Part shown: positions 1 to 8,294 of the stretch, piece by piece
How positions within the stretch are numbered: the first letter of the stretch is position 1
Layout: each line of letters starts with the position of its first letter
Assembly (NCBI RefSeq): GCF_900091415.1
Contig: NZ_FMHU01000002.1
Span: 2,170,001-2,234,000, forward strand
DNA from: Micromonospora inyonensis
GTDB lineage: Bacteria > Actinomycetota > Actinomycetes > Mycobacteriales > Micromonosporaceae
Reading direction: 5' to 3'
Length of the DNA: 64,000 bases
Program-made: the position numbers and the translations under genes
The notes under the pieces: generated by a model
Database searches by the model: none
Seen by the model: only the letters and a program-made list of their open reading frames with translations
What the model was told of the DNA's origin: nothing

Positions 1-752
1 AGGGACGCGGCGGCGGTCGCCACGGACGCCGGCAGGTGCGCCAACCGCGCCGGGCTGCCGATCGCCGCGAGCACCCCACGCAGGACCGCGTCGCGCGAGT
101 ACGGCCGGTCGTCGGCGACGTTGTACGCCCCTGCCGGCCAGGCGGACGCGGCCAGGCAGGCGTCCGCGAGGTTCTCCACGGCGGTGAGACTCAGCAACAC
201 GTCCGGGCCGGGCACCGGCAGCCACCGCCCGCGACGGGCGGCGAGGAGCCGGGGCAGCAGGTGCGGGTCGCCCGGCCCGTAGACCGCCCGGGGACGCAAC
301 ACCACCGCCCCGGCCGCCAGGGCGAGCCGTTCCCCGGCAGCCTTGGTACGCCCGTACGCGGTGAGCTGCCCGTCGACCGGATGGTCCTCGCGGACCGGCC
401 CCGCTCCTCCTGGCCGGTACACGCTGGCGCTGCTCACCCAGACCAGCGGGCGGTCACCGGCGGCGTCGATCAGCCGGGCCGTGCCGTCCACGTTGACCGC
501 CCGGTAGACGCGCTCGGCCGCCCGGCCCGGCACCGGGTCACCGACCGCCGCGGCGAGGTGCACCACCAGGTCGACCCCGGCCAGGTCGGGGGTCTCGTGG
601 GCGGCGTCCCACGGCACGTGCCGGCCCACCGGCCCCGGACGCCGGCCGAGGCACCGCACCCGGGCTCCGGCCGCCGCGGCGGCCCGGGCCACCGCGGCGC
701 CGCAGAATCCGCTCGCCCCGGTGACCGCCACCCGCACGCCGGAGAGGCTCAC
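1..752 (-). CDS. NAD-dependent epimerase/reductase, extended SDR (OleD-like), 3' end beyond window
   Basis: The product starts at a GTG whose GTGA overlaps the stop of the upstream P450 gene. The N-terminus carries the Rossmann dinucleotide signature VTGASGFCG, followed by a mid-protein SSASVY strand and a YGRTK catalytic Tyr-Lys pair about 140 residues in, typical of extended short-chain dehydrogenases that act on nucleotide sugars or acyl substrates. The gene runs off the left edge, so about 250 residues are visible and the substrate-binding C-terminus is missing. Sitting at the end of an operon with an OleA-like thiolase and an acyl-AMP ligase, it occupies the place of OleD, which reduces the 2-alkyl-3-ketoacyl intermediate. 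That role is inferred from context; a sugar epimerase is the alternative. Confidence 0.8.
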   Translation of the reverse strand, partial: MSLSGVRVAVTGASGFCGAAVARAAAAAGARVRCLGRRPGPVGRHVPWDAAHETPDLAGVDLVVHLAAAVGDPVPGRAAERVYRAVNVDGTARLIDAAGDRPLVWVSSASVYRPGGAGPVREDHPVDGQLTAYGRTKAAGERLALAAGAVVLRPRAVYGPGDPHLLPRLLAARRGRWLPVPGPDVLLSLTAVENLADACLAASAWPAGAYNVADDRPYSRDAVLRGVLAAIGSPARLAHLPASVATAAAS

Positions 753-1852
753 CGGCCGGCCCTGACCACCAGACGGGCCCAGCCGGGCAGCGCCGCCCGC
801 CCGTCGGCGCGGGCCGAGACCACCACCGGCCGGTACGGCGCCAGGGCGGCGAGCACGTCGACGAGTTGTGCCCGGGCCAGCCGGGCACCGGGACAGGAGT
901 GCGCCCCCGCACCGAAGACCAACCGCGCGGTCCGCGTCGGCGCGGGCACGGCACGGTCCGGCCCGGACCGGTGCGCCCCGGCGGCGTGCCGGGCGACCAG
1001 CAGCAGCCGGTCCCCGGGTCGGACCGGGCACCCGGCCACCGTGCCGGCACCGGCGGCCACCCGGGGCAGTAGCGGACTCGGCGCGGTGACCCGCAACAGC
1101 TCGTCGACGAGGGTGTCGCGGGTGGCGGCGTCCCCGGCGGCATCCCACAGCCGGTCGTCGGCGCACCAGGCCACCGCCCGGGGGATGCCGGCCACGGTGG
1201 TGTTGACCGCCGCGACGGCCAGCATCCCGGCCAGCGCGGCCCGCTGCGTGGGCAGGCCGAGCAGCTCGGCCAGGTCGGTGACGGCGCGATGGGCGACGCG
1301 GGCGCGTCCGGGCCGGCGTGGGCCGGGTAGCTGCTCGGCCGCGGCCGTGGCGGCGGCGTGCCGGGCGGCGGCGGCCAGGGCGACCGGATCGACATCCACC
1401 CCGAGCAGCGCCGCCGTGGTCGCCCCGGCCAGCTCGGCCACCACCGGCACCAGGTCCACCGCCGCGCCGCCGCGCAGCGGGGCCAGGCGTTGCCGCAGCA
1501 CCGCCGTCCAGACCGGACGCAGTTCGGCGACACCGGCCGGACCGAGCCGGTCGGCGAGCGAGCGGCGGGTCTGCCGGTGCCCGACGCCCTCCTGGTCGAA
1601 GAGGAGACCGTCGGTGCCGAGCCGACGGGCGGTCCCGCCGACGGTGCCGGTGGCGAGCCGGTCCAGCGGAACCCGGGTCAACGCCTCGACGTAGCCGTCC
1701 GGGTCGTGCACCAGCACGGTCCGCCCGAGCCGCAACGCCGGCCAGCGGCGGGTCGCGGCGAGCAGGGTGAACAGCACCGGGTAGCGGCGCAGGTAGACAC
1801 GGCGGTCCCGGCGACGTCCCCGGGCCGGCGTGCGGTGGCGCCGGTCAGCCAC
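749..1852 (-). CDS. Cytochrome P450, short, with atypical I-helix
   Basis: A haem-thiolate monooxygenase of about 367 residues, slightly short for the family (about 400). The haem-binding loop FGAGAHSCPGARLA is intact with its cysteine ligand, and the K-helix ExxR is present as ELLR. The I-helix motif that is normally AGx(D/E)TT reads AAVNTT, so the threonine is kept but the acidic residue is Asn, which may affect proton delivery. The GTG start at 1852 overlaps the ligase stop by 8 bases, and an open frame extends further upstream only inside that ligase. It lies between a ligase and a reductase in an OleA-type operon, so oxidation of a lipid or beta-lactone intermediate is a reasonable inference. 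Electron partners are not encoded nearby. Confidence 0.85.
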   Translation of the reverse strand: MADRRHRTPARGRRRDRRVYLRRYPVLFTLLAATRRWPALRLGRTVLVHDPDGYVEALTRVPLDRLATGTVGGTARRLGTDGLLFDQEGVGHRQTRRSLADRLGPAGVAELRPVWTAVLRQRLAPLRGGAAVDLVPVVAELAGATTAALLGVDVDPVALAAAARHAAATAAAEQLPGPRRPGRARVAHRAVTDLAELLGLPTQRAALAGMLAVAAVNTTVAGIPRAVAWCADDRLWDAAGDAATRDTLVDELLRVTAPSPLLPRVAAGAGTVAGCPVRPGDRLLLVARHAAGAHRSGPDRAVPAPTRTARLVFGAGAHSCPGARLARAQLVDVLAALAPYRPVVVSARADGRAALPGWARLVVRAGR

Positions 1853-3335
1853 GACGGTACCGTCCGGTCGGAACGGGTTCGGCCAGACGCGCCGCGGCCA
1901 ACGCCGCAGCGGCGACCCGGTCCGGTTTGCGGGACCGGCCGGAGGTCGGCACCGGCGCGACGACCAGCGTGTCGGGGCGGGCCGCGCCCATCCGGGCCAG
2001 CACCGGGTCGAGCAAGCGGCGCAGCCGGTCCGGGTCGACGCCCGGTTCCGGTTCGACCACGGCCACCAGTCGTTCGTCACCGTCCCCGGCCGGTACGCCG
2101 ACCAGCACCGCCAGGTCGACCCCGGGCACGTGCAGCGCCGGCTCGTACAGCCCGGGGTAGATGTTGACCGCGCGGCGCAGGATCATGTCCTTGCTCCGGC
2201 CGGCCAGGACGATTCGCTCCCCGTCCAGCCGGGCGACGTCGCCGGTGTCCACCCAGTCGGCCGGCGGCTCGCCGAGGTACCGGTGTGCCTGCCCCGGACC
2301 GGCGAGCAGCAGCCGTCCGTCCGTCCCGATCCGGGTCCGTACGCCCGGCAGCGGTGCCCCGACGAGGTCGCCGGCACCGGTGAAGGCGGCCTTCTCGCCC
2401 GCCTCGACCGCGGCGGCCGGGAAGAGTTCGGTCAGCGCGTACACCCCCCACGCCTGGTCCGCGCCGGCCCGCCGGACCCGGTCGAGCAGGGTGGCGCTCA
2501 CCGGCGCGGAGCCGCTGTAGAACCGGCCGGTGAGCCGGGGCCCCTGGGCCAGCAGGGCCCGCACCTGCGGCGGGGTGAGGTAGCTGGCCTGCGGACGCAG
2601 CCGGGCCAACTGGCGGGCGAGCCGCCGGGGCGACCGGGCCGGCAGGGCGACCGGAGCGCCGCCGGCCAGGGCGGGCACCAGGACGAAGAAGGTGCCGCCG
2701 AGCACCGGCTGCTCCGGCCGGGGCGCGACCAGGTCGGCGACGGCACGCATGCCGGCGTCCAGACCGGAACGGCGGTGCACCACGGCCCGGGGACAGCTGG
2801 TCGTGCCGGAGGTGAAGATGACCACCGCGTCACCGTCGTCGCCCCCGCGCTCGGGAGCCGGCCCCGGGCGGGGGCGCAGCGACGGGGCGCAGCCGGGCAG
2901 TCGCCGACCGACCGTGCGGACCGGGCCGAGGTCGGCCAGCCGGGGCAGTGCCAACCGGGCGCGACCGGCCAGCGGTCGGGCCCAGCCGGCGACCGCCTGG
3001 GCGGCGGCGTCGGCGACCACCAGGGCCGGGCGGGCCAGGGCCAGCCGCGCGGTGAGCACCTCCGGCCCGGCGCTGGGATCGAGCACCGCCACCCGCAGTC
3101 CGAGCCGGTGCGCGGCGAGCAGGACCGCCAGCGACCGGGGGCCGGGGCGGACCGCCACCCCGAGGGTGTCCCCGACGGTCAACCCGTGGTGGTGCAGCGC
3201 GGCGGCGTACCCGTCGGCGAGGTCGGCCAGGTCGCCCCGGGTGACGTGGACGCGGGGCCGGCCGGACGCCCCGGCGGTGAGCACCGCCGGCCGGTCCGGG
3301 TGGTGGCGGAGCGCGGCGGCCAGTTCGTCGAGCAC
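1845..3335 (-). CDS. AMP-dependent acyl ligase (ANL superfamily, OleC-like)
   Basis: A class I adenylate-forming enzyme of about 496 residues. Visible motifs are the P-loop TSGTTSCPRAVV (the usual G and K positions are S and R), the YALTE loop, the DWVDTGD motif, the hinge GRSKDMILRRAVNIYPG and a C-terminal GRSRKPDR with the catalytic-type lysine. The start is GTG at 3335, preceded by GGGAG at proper spacing. A longer upstream reading would run into the glycosyltransferase gene. In Ole-type pathways the ANL enzyme (OleC) converts a 2-alkyl-3-hydroxy acid to a beta-lactone. Adjacency to an OleA-like thiolase and an SDR supports that assignment, but a plain acyl-CoA or acyl-ACP ligase cannot be excluded from sequence alone. 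Confidence 0.85.
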   Translation of the reverse strand: MLDELAAALRHHPDRPAVLTAGASGRPRVHVTRGDLADLADGYAAALHHHGLTVGDTLGVAVRPGPRSLAVLLAAHRLGLRVAVLDPSAGPEVLTARLALARPALVVADAAAQAVAGWARPLAGRARLALPRLADLGPVRTVGRRLPGCAPSLRPRPGPAPERGGDDGDAVVIFTSGTTSCPRAVVHRRSGLDAGMRAVADLVAPRPEQPVLGGTFFVLVPALAGGAPVALPARSPRRLARQLARLRPQASYLTPPQVRALLAQGPRLTGRFYSGSAPVSATLLDRVRRAGADQAWGVYALTELFPAAAVEAGEKAAFTGAGDLVGAPLPGVRTRIGTDGRLLLAGPGQAHRYLGEPPADWVDTGDVARLDGERIVLAGRSKDMILRRAVNIYPGLYEPALHVPGVDLAVLVGVPAGDGDERLVAVVEPEPGVDPDRLRRLLDPVLARMGAARPDTLVVAPVPTSGRSRKPDRVAAAALAAARLAEPVPTGRYRRG

Positions 3336-3366
3336 GGGTTCTCCCGGTGGGCAGGGGTGACGGGGG

Positions 3367-4104
3367 TCAGCGGGGGTCCGGGGAGAGCCGGCCGCTGCCC
3401 CGGTCCAGATACCAGGCCGCGCTCCGGAGCAGCCCGTACGCACGCAGCCGCCGGGTGGAGTTCTCCACCACCATCGTCCGGTCGTGGACGATCGCGTCGG
3501 TGACCCGGCGCACCCGGTTGAGGAACTCCCGGTCGGTCGGGGACGGCCGGCGGGGCATCCCGCCGGCGGCGAGGTAGGTCGTCGCCGTGATGGCCATGTT
3601 GTTGCCCGCGTGCATCCGGTACGGGGCCCGGTAGGTGGAGCCCCGGTGGGCGGGACGCAACCGTCCGAAGGTGGCGGCGACGGCGACCACGCAACGGAAC
3701 CCGGCCCGGCCGAGCGGGCCGTGCTCGTCGCGGCGGGCCACGATCCGACCGCAGGCCATGTCCGCGCCGCCGGTCAGGGTCCGCCGGGCGGCGGCCACCC
3801 AGCCGGCGTGCGGAAGGCAGTCGGCGTCGGTCCGGGCCAGCAGGGTGGCCCCGTGGGCAATGGCGTGCCGGAAGCCGGTGTCCACGGCCGCGCCGACACC
3901 CTTCTGCCGCTCCTCGACGAGCAGCGTCGGCACCGGGGACCGGGCCGCGAACCGGCGGACCACGTCGGCGGTCCCGTCGGTGGAGGCGTTGTCCACCACG
4001 AGCAGGGTGAAGTCCCGGTCGGTCTGCCCGGCCAGCGCGTCCAGGGTGGCACCGATCCGGGTGACCTCGTCGTAGGCGGGCACCACCACCCAGAGCGCGC
4101 TCAC
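3367..4104 (-). CDS. Family 2 glycosyltransferase
   Basis: A GT-A fold glycosyltransferase of about 245 residues. The N-terminus reads WVVVPAYDEV and then VDNASTDGTADVV, the nucleotide-sugar binding half, followed by ARTDADCLP containing the metal-binding DxD motif near residue 90. No membrane segment is evident, so it is probably cytoplasmic or peripheral. The GTG at 4104 is preferred because GGGAG lies just upstream and its GTGA overlaps the stop of the thiolase gene; another in-frame GTG lies 12 bases further upstream. It is the third enzyme type in the operon and could glycosylate a lipid product or act in an associated sugar pathway. The acceptor is unknown. Confidence 0.85.
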   Translation of the reverse strand: MSALWVVVPAYDEVTRIGATLDALAGQTDRDFTLLVVDNASTDGTADVVRRFAARSPVPTLLVEERQKGVGAAVDTGFRHAIAHGATLLARTDADCLPHAGWVAAARRTLTGGADMACGRIVARRDEHGPLGRAGFRCVVAVAATFGRLRPAHRGSTYRAPYRMHAGNNMAITATTYLAAGGMPRRPSPTDREFLNRVRRVTDAIVHDRTMVVENSTRRLRAYGLLRSAAWYLDRGSGRLSPDPR

Positions 4105-5132
4105 GACTTCTCCCACACCATGGTCATCAGGCTGACCCCGCCGCCGAGGCCGATGAACAGCACCCGCTCCCCCGGGCGCAGTCCGGCCTCGACCCGGGCC
4201 AGCTGGACACCGAGCGTGGCGCTGGCCAGGTTGCCCAGCTCGGCGACGGTGACCTCCAGCTTGTCCTTCGGCACGCCGGTCACCTCGACGAACCGGTCGA
4301 GGTAGGGCAGGGTCACCTGGTGGACCAGCACCCGGGCGTAGTCGGCCCAGTCGAGGCCGGTGCGGTGCCGGACCCGGTGCAGGATGTCCGGGCCGATCTT
4401 CTCGAAGACGTCCCGCAGGGTCCGCCCGTCGCCGGTGAAGTAGGTGTGCTCGTCACCACGCGGGTGCCGGGAGCCACCGCCGGGGATGCCGCCCACCGTC
4501 CAGTACTCGGACCAGGTCTCGGTGTCGACGTCGAGGATCCCGCCCCGGTCCACCGGCTCCACCAGCACGGCGGCGCCCGCGTCGCCGAAGGTGTAGCCGG
4601 CGAAGGCGCGGCGGGCCTCGTCGAGGTCGGTGATCCGGGTCCGCATCGCCCGGGTCGGCGTCTCCCCGGTCACCACCAGGGCCCGGCGGGCGCGGCCGGC
4701 GAGGATGCTGGAGCGCGCCAGGTCGATGCCGTTGAGGAAGCTGTTGCAGGCGTTGGTGACGTCCAGGGCGTGGGCGTGGCCGCCCAGTTCGGCCTGCACG
4801 ATGTGGGCGGTGGCCGGCTCGACCAGGTCCCGGCTGGCGGAGGCGAACAGCAGCAGGTCCACCTCCTCCGGCTCCCGACCGGCGGCGGCGAGCGCCGCCC
4901 GGGCGGCGCGGACGGCGAGCGTGGAGGCGTACTCGTCGTCGGCGGCGATCCGGCGGGATCCGATCCCGGTCATCCGGGACAGCAGCCCGGCCGGCAGGGC
5001 CAGGCCGCTCGCCCCGGCGATCCGGCGCTGGAGTTCGGCGGTGGGCACGACCTCGTCCGGCAGGCTGGCACCGACCGCGGTGATGCCCACCCGTCCCCGG
5101 GGCCGGTCGAGGGGTGACGTGGGGTCGGTCAT
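4101..5132 (-). CDS. OleA-like thiolase / 3-oxoacyl-ACP synthase III family protein
   Basis: A 343-residue thiolase-fold condensing enzyme. The catalytic triad is visible: Cys129 in VTNACNSFLNG, His271 in VLVHQVTLP and Asn301 in AELGNLASAT. The SRDLVEPATA stretch places Glu105 where OleA carries the conserved second-subunit glutamate (in an SRDxxEPxTA setting), which ordinary FabH enzymes lack. The C-terminal glycine-rich LFIGLGGGVSL also matches OleA style. OleA performs a non-decarboxylative Claisen condensation of two acyl-CoAs to a 2-alkyl-3-ketoacid. It is the first gene of the operon, with downstream genes overlapping by 4-8 bases. The OleA reading is from remembered family features; a FabH-like secondary-metabolism synthase is the alternative. 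Confidence 0.85.
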   Translation of the reverse strand: MTDPTSPLDRPRGRVGITAVGASLPDEVVPTAELQRRIAGASGLALPAGLLSRMTGIGSRRIAADDEYASTLAVRAARAALAAAGREPEEVDLLLFASASRDLVEPATAHIVQAELGGHAHALDVTNACNSFLNGIDLARSSILAGRARRALVVTGETPTRAMRTRITDLDEARRAFAGYTFGDAGAAVLVEPVDRGGILDVDTETWSEYWTVGGIPGGGSRHPRGDEHTYFTGDGRTLRDVFEKIGPDILHRVRHRTGLDWADYARVLVHQVTLPYLDRFVEVTGVPKDKLEVTVAELGNLASATLGVQLARVEAGLRPGERVLFIGLGGGVSLMTMVWEKS

Positions 5133-5257
5133 GCGTCGAGCTTGCCGAACGCCGCTGGCGGGCGAATGAGTAGGGGTGCTCAGGTCCGCCCGCCAGCGGA
5201 CGCCGGATCACCTCAAACCGGGCGGCCGGGCAGGAGTCGTCGCTGTCCCGGGCCGTC

Positions 5258-5303
5258 GGTGGTCATACGCGGGGGCCGGTCGGTGACCCCGCGTATGACC
5301 ACC
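5258..5303. repeat. Perfect 17-bp inverted repeat upstream of the OleA-like operon
   Basis: The arms GGTGGTCATACGCGGGG (5258-5274) and its exact reverse complement (5287-5303) flank a 12-base loop. It lies 126 bp upstream of the thiolase start with no T-run. It could be an operator, a hairpin in the 5' leader, or a terminator for decayed upstream genes. The 11-mer TGGTCATACGC recurs at 7000-7010, upstream of the aminotransferase. Confidence 0.7.
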
Positions 5304-5323
5304 CGACATACCGGCCGGTGGCG

Positions 5324-5470
5324 TCAGCACCAGCCGTTGATCGGGCCGTTCAGGCCGCTCCACACGAAGGCGTCGCTGACCCAGGTGCCGTCGGCTTCCA
5401 CGCCGCCGTGGCCGAGCTGACCGAACAGCGGCTCGCCGTGGAACGGGACCGGGTCGACGTCGCGGCGGCC
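5324..5470 (-). pseudogene. Remnant: C-terminal end of a small secreted (SH3-like) protein
   Basis: The last 45 or so codons before a stop at 5324 read as a plausible protein tail ending SDAFVWSGLNGPINGWC, the pattern seen at the end of small secreted SH3-like actinomycete proteins. A related tail is present in the intact gene at 61280-61573. No start or signal peptide can be joined to it in frame, so it appears to be a decayed fragment. Assignment is tentative. Confidence 0.35.
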
Positions 5471-5565
5471 AGGTCGACAGTGTCTGCTTCTACGACCTGC
5501 CCCCGGCCGAGCGGGAGTACGGCATCTGGGATGGTGAGGCGAACCAGATGGGCACCCACCCGTGA
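5428..5565 (+). pseudogene. Possible C-terminal fragment of an unidentified protein
   Basis: A plus-strand frame ending in TGA at 5563-5565 reads GQVDSVCFYDLPPAEREYG and continues to a hydrophilic tail. Residue composition looks protein-like, but there is no start codon with a ribosome site and no recognisable family. It overlaps the minus-strand remnant, suggesting that rearranged pieces are juxtaposed here. Confidence 0.25.
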
Positions 5566-5624
5566 CGCTCCACCCCACGCCCACGGCGGCCGGCTGAGCC
5601 GCCCCGCGCCCCTGGACGTGCTCG

Positions 5625-6701
5625 TCAGGTGCCCGCCGGCTCGGTCCGCGTGCCCTCCGGCGCGCGGACCAGCCGCAGGAAGGCGTCGTTCTCGGCCGGC
5701 GTGCCGACGCTGACCCGCACTCCCGCCCCCGGGAAGGCGCGGACCAGCACCCCGTGCCGCCGGCAGTGCGCGGCCAGCGCCTCGGCCCGGTCGCCGACCG
5801 GCAGCCACAGGAAGTTGGCCTGGCTCGGCGGGACGGCGAACCCGGCCCGACGCAGTTCCGTGCGCATGCGGTCCCGTTCCCGCCCGATCCGTCCACACCG
5901 GTCACGCAACTCGGCCCCGGCGTCGAGCGAGGCGACGGCGGCGGTCTGGGCGAGCGCGTTCACCGCGTACGGCAGCGCGAGCCGGCGGACCGCGTCGGCG
6001 ACGAGCACCGGGAACACCCCGTAGCCCACCCGGAGCCCGGCCAGGCCGTACCCCTTGGAGAACGTGCGCAGGACCGCGACGTTGTCCCGCGAGCGGCCCG
6101 TGACGACACCGTCGGGCACCCGGGGGTCGTCGACGAAGTCGCGGTACGCCTCGTCGAGCACCACGAGGACGCGGCCGGGCACCCGGTCGAGGAAACGGTC
6201 CAGGCGGGCCCGGTCGACGGCGGTGCCGGTCGGGTTGTTCGGATTGCACAGGAAGAGCACCTGGGTGGCCGGGGTGACGGCGGCGGCCATCGCGTCGAGG
6301 TCGAGGGCGTGCTCCCGGGTCACCGCGACCGGCCTCGGCACGGCACCGACAGCCCGGCTCAGCACCGGGTACAGCTCGAACGACGGCGCGCCGACCACGA
6401 CCTCGTCGCCCGGTCCGCAGAGCGCCTGGAGGACCTGCTGGCAGACGCTGACCGATCCGTCCCCGACGACGACGCGCTCGGGGTCGACCGCGAGGTGCTC
6501 GGCGATCCGGTCGGCCAGCCCGGCGGCGGCCGGGTCCGGGTAGCGGTTGACGCCCGTGGCCGCCGCCGCGAGGGCGCGTACCGCGCTGGGCAACGGCCCG
6601 TCGGGCACCTCGTTGTTGGCCAGTTGGACCAGCCCCGGCTCGACGAGGGTGGGCCGGTAGCCCGCTTCCGTGCTGACGGAGGCCCGGGACGGAACGGTCA
6701 T
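5625..6701 (-). CDS. PLP-dependent aminotransferase, HisC-like
   Basis: A fold-type I aminotransferase of 358 residues, the usual length for histidinol-phosphate aminotransferases. The substrate/cofactor motif CNPNNPTGT lies at 152-160, the PLP-contacting LDEAY at 182-186 and the Schiff-base Lys216 in RTFSKGYGL. Arginines late in the sequence (FPGAGVRVSVG) fit carboxylate binding. It stands alone rather than in a his operon, and its neighbours are a LuxR regulator and remnants of aromatic amino acid metabolism. Transamination of an aromatic amino acid or a secondary-metabolite precursor is therefore as likely as histidine synthesis. ATG start, with a 487-bp upstream region free of genes. Confidence 0.85.
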   Translation of the reverse strand: MTVPSRASVSTEAGYRPTLVEPGLVQLANNEVPDGPLPSAVRALAAAATGVNRYPDPAAAGLADRIAEHLAVDPERVVVGDGSVSVCQQVLQALCGPGDEVVVGAPSFELYPVLSRAVGAVPRPVAVTREHALDLDAMAAAVTPATQVLFLCNPNNPTGTAVDRARLDRFLDRVPGRVLVVLDEAYRDFVDDPRVPDGVVTGRSRDNVAVLRTFSKGYGLAGLRVGYGVFPVLVADAVRRLALPYAVNALAQTAAVASLDAGAELRDRCGRIGRERDRMRTELRRAGFAVPPSQANFLWLPVGDRAEALAAHCRRHGVLVRAFPGAGVRVSVGTPAENDAFLRLVRAPEGTRTEPAGT

Positions 6702-7188
6702 CGTGACTCCTCGTCGTCGCGGGTGGTTCGGCCCCCGGCGGACCGGGCCGCCGGGGGGCGGGATCGGGAGTGGACGGTCAGGCCTCCCCCGGGTCCTTGC
6801 CGGTACCTGCGGATCCCCCGTCGGTCGCGGAATCGCCGGGGGTCGTCGAATGATCCACGCGCAGAACCCTTCGCGTCTGGGGAGGTCGACCGGCCCGTGT
6901 CGGGACGGGCCACCGAGTCGCCGGACAATCCGCCGGACCGACTCGTACGTTTACCGATCACGACCGACCGTAGTCGACATTGCCGGAGACGGTCAACCTT
7001 GGTCATACGCCGAGAGCGAAATCCTATTCGAGTCGACCCGGGGACGGATAATTCATCGAAGACTGACTACGGATTATTGTTGTTCCCCAGCAGTTGTCGC
7101 CGGTGCCGGCTGACCGGATCCGACGGTTCCAGTCCGCAACACCCACCCCGGTCGGTGGCCCTCCGGTCCGCTGGGCACCGCCCATGCG
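6702..7188. promoter_or_regulatory. Intergenic regulatory region between aminotransferase and LuxR gene
   Basis: No credible gene in 487 bases. The part from about 6950 to 7090 is clearly less GC-rich than its surroundings, as expected of a promoter for the minus-strand aminotransferase. It contains TGGTCATACGC at 7000-7010, shared with the hairpin at 5258-5303, which could be a common regulator site. No exact promoter elements can be named. Confidence 0.4.
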
Positions 7189-7922
7189 TCACCCCTTCTC
7201 CGGACCGCGACCGCCGACGACCCGCTGCCCACCCATCAGGTGCGCCAACACCTGGGTCCGGTTCTTGAGGTTCAGCTTTCCGAGAATGTTCGACACGTGA
7301 ACTTCACGGTCTTCTCGCTGAGCGACAACTCGGCGGCGATCTCCGCGTTGGACACTCCGGTGAGCATCAGGTCGAGGATCTCCGCCTGCCGGAGGGTGAG
7401 CGGGTCGCCCCGGCCCACCTGCCGTCCGGCCGGCCCGCCGGTGCCCGCCGGTCGGACCAGGGGCCGCACGATCACCCCGGCCAGGCGGGGCGTGAGGTGG
7501 ACACCGCCCGCGGCCACCGACCGCACCGCGAAACCGAGCTCGTCGGCGTCACCGTCGCGGAAGAGCAGTCCCCGGGCCCCGGCCCGCAGGTGCTCCCGCC
7601 AGGAGTCCCCGGCGTCGAGGCCGAGCAGCACGACCGCCCGCGCGGACCGCTGCCCGGTGAGCTGCCCGACGGAAGCCAGCACCGCCGGGGACCCCAGGCT
7701 GTCCTCGTCGTAGACGACGACGTCCGCCGCCTGTTGCCGGGCCGTGTCGGCCACCGCTGCGGCCTCGGCCACCTCGCCCACGATCGTGAACGCCGGGGAC
7801 AGTTCCCCGAGCATGAGCCCGAGGCCGGAGCGGAATATCGGATGGTTGCCGCCGATCAGGATGCGAATCTGGTCCGACGCGCCACCGACCGGCGCCACGG
7901 ATTCTGCGAGACCAGTGCCCAC
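7189..7922 (-). pseudogene. LuxR/NarL-type response regulator, frameshifted in the HTH
   Basis: A receiver-like N-terminal domain (IRILIGGNHPIFRSGLGLML, then VVVYDEDS and VVLLGLDAG strands) is followed by a LuxR HTH starting DPLTLRQAEILDLM and reaching LSLSEKTVK. There the frame breaks. The next frame reads HVSNILGKLNLKNRTQVLAH, the expected recognition helix and tail, to a stop at 7189. One base appears to be missing near 7300-7304, so the uncorrected product ends at 7272 without its last two helices. The GTG at 7922 has GGAGGG upstream; an open frame continues to 8054. The usual phospho-acceptor position reads YDED. It may regulate the aminotransferase or the lost lyase genes. A sequencing error is possible. 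Confidence 0.75.
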
Positions 7923-8294
7923 CAGACCCTCCGTTCCGGCAAACTGCGGCGTATCTGTGGACACCGATGAGCCTACACAGGTCCCGGGAATCCATCCAAC
8001 GGCGGAAATTAAGACTTGCCACCGCCCGGCATCAGCTTTTCTGAATTTCTTCACCGACCCCGCGCCACCGGGACGACCCCGACCATGGTCCGGTCACCGG
8101 TGCTCGGGCCGGACCGGGGACCGGGGCGAAAACCGGACCTGGGCCGGAAGACAGGACCCCCCCGGAGCGCGCAGACTACGGGGACCGACGTCGATCACCT
8201 GATCGCTTCCCGGCCTCCCGGCGCCCCCCCTTTCCGGCACCCCGCGATCGCGATTCCGCCATTCCCCGTCCGGTCCCCCCGCAAGGAGCACCCG
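7923..8294. promoter_or_regulatory. Intergenic region upstream of LuxR and lyase remnant
   Basis: About 370 bases with no convincing coding sequence apart from a possible N-terminal extension of the LuxR frame up to 8054. AAGGAG at 8283-8288 precedes the ATG of the lyase remnant. Promoters for both divergent genes are expected here, but no element is certain. Confidence 0.35.

Noticed and set aside
36..1694. Long plus-strand open frame opposite the epimerase and P450 genes
   Set aside because: It is the shadow of well-conserved minus-strand genes and has arginine/proline-rich, non-protein-like composition.
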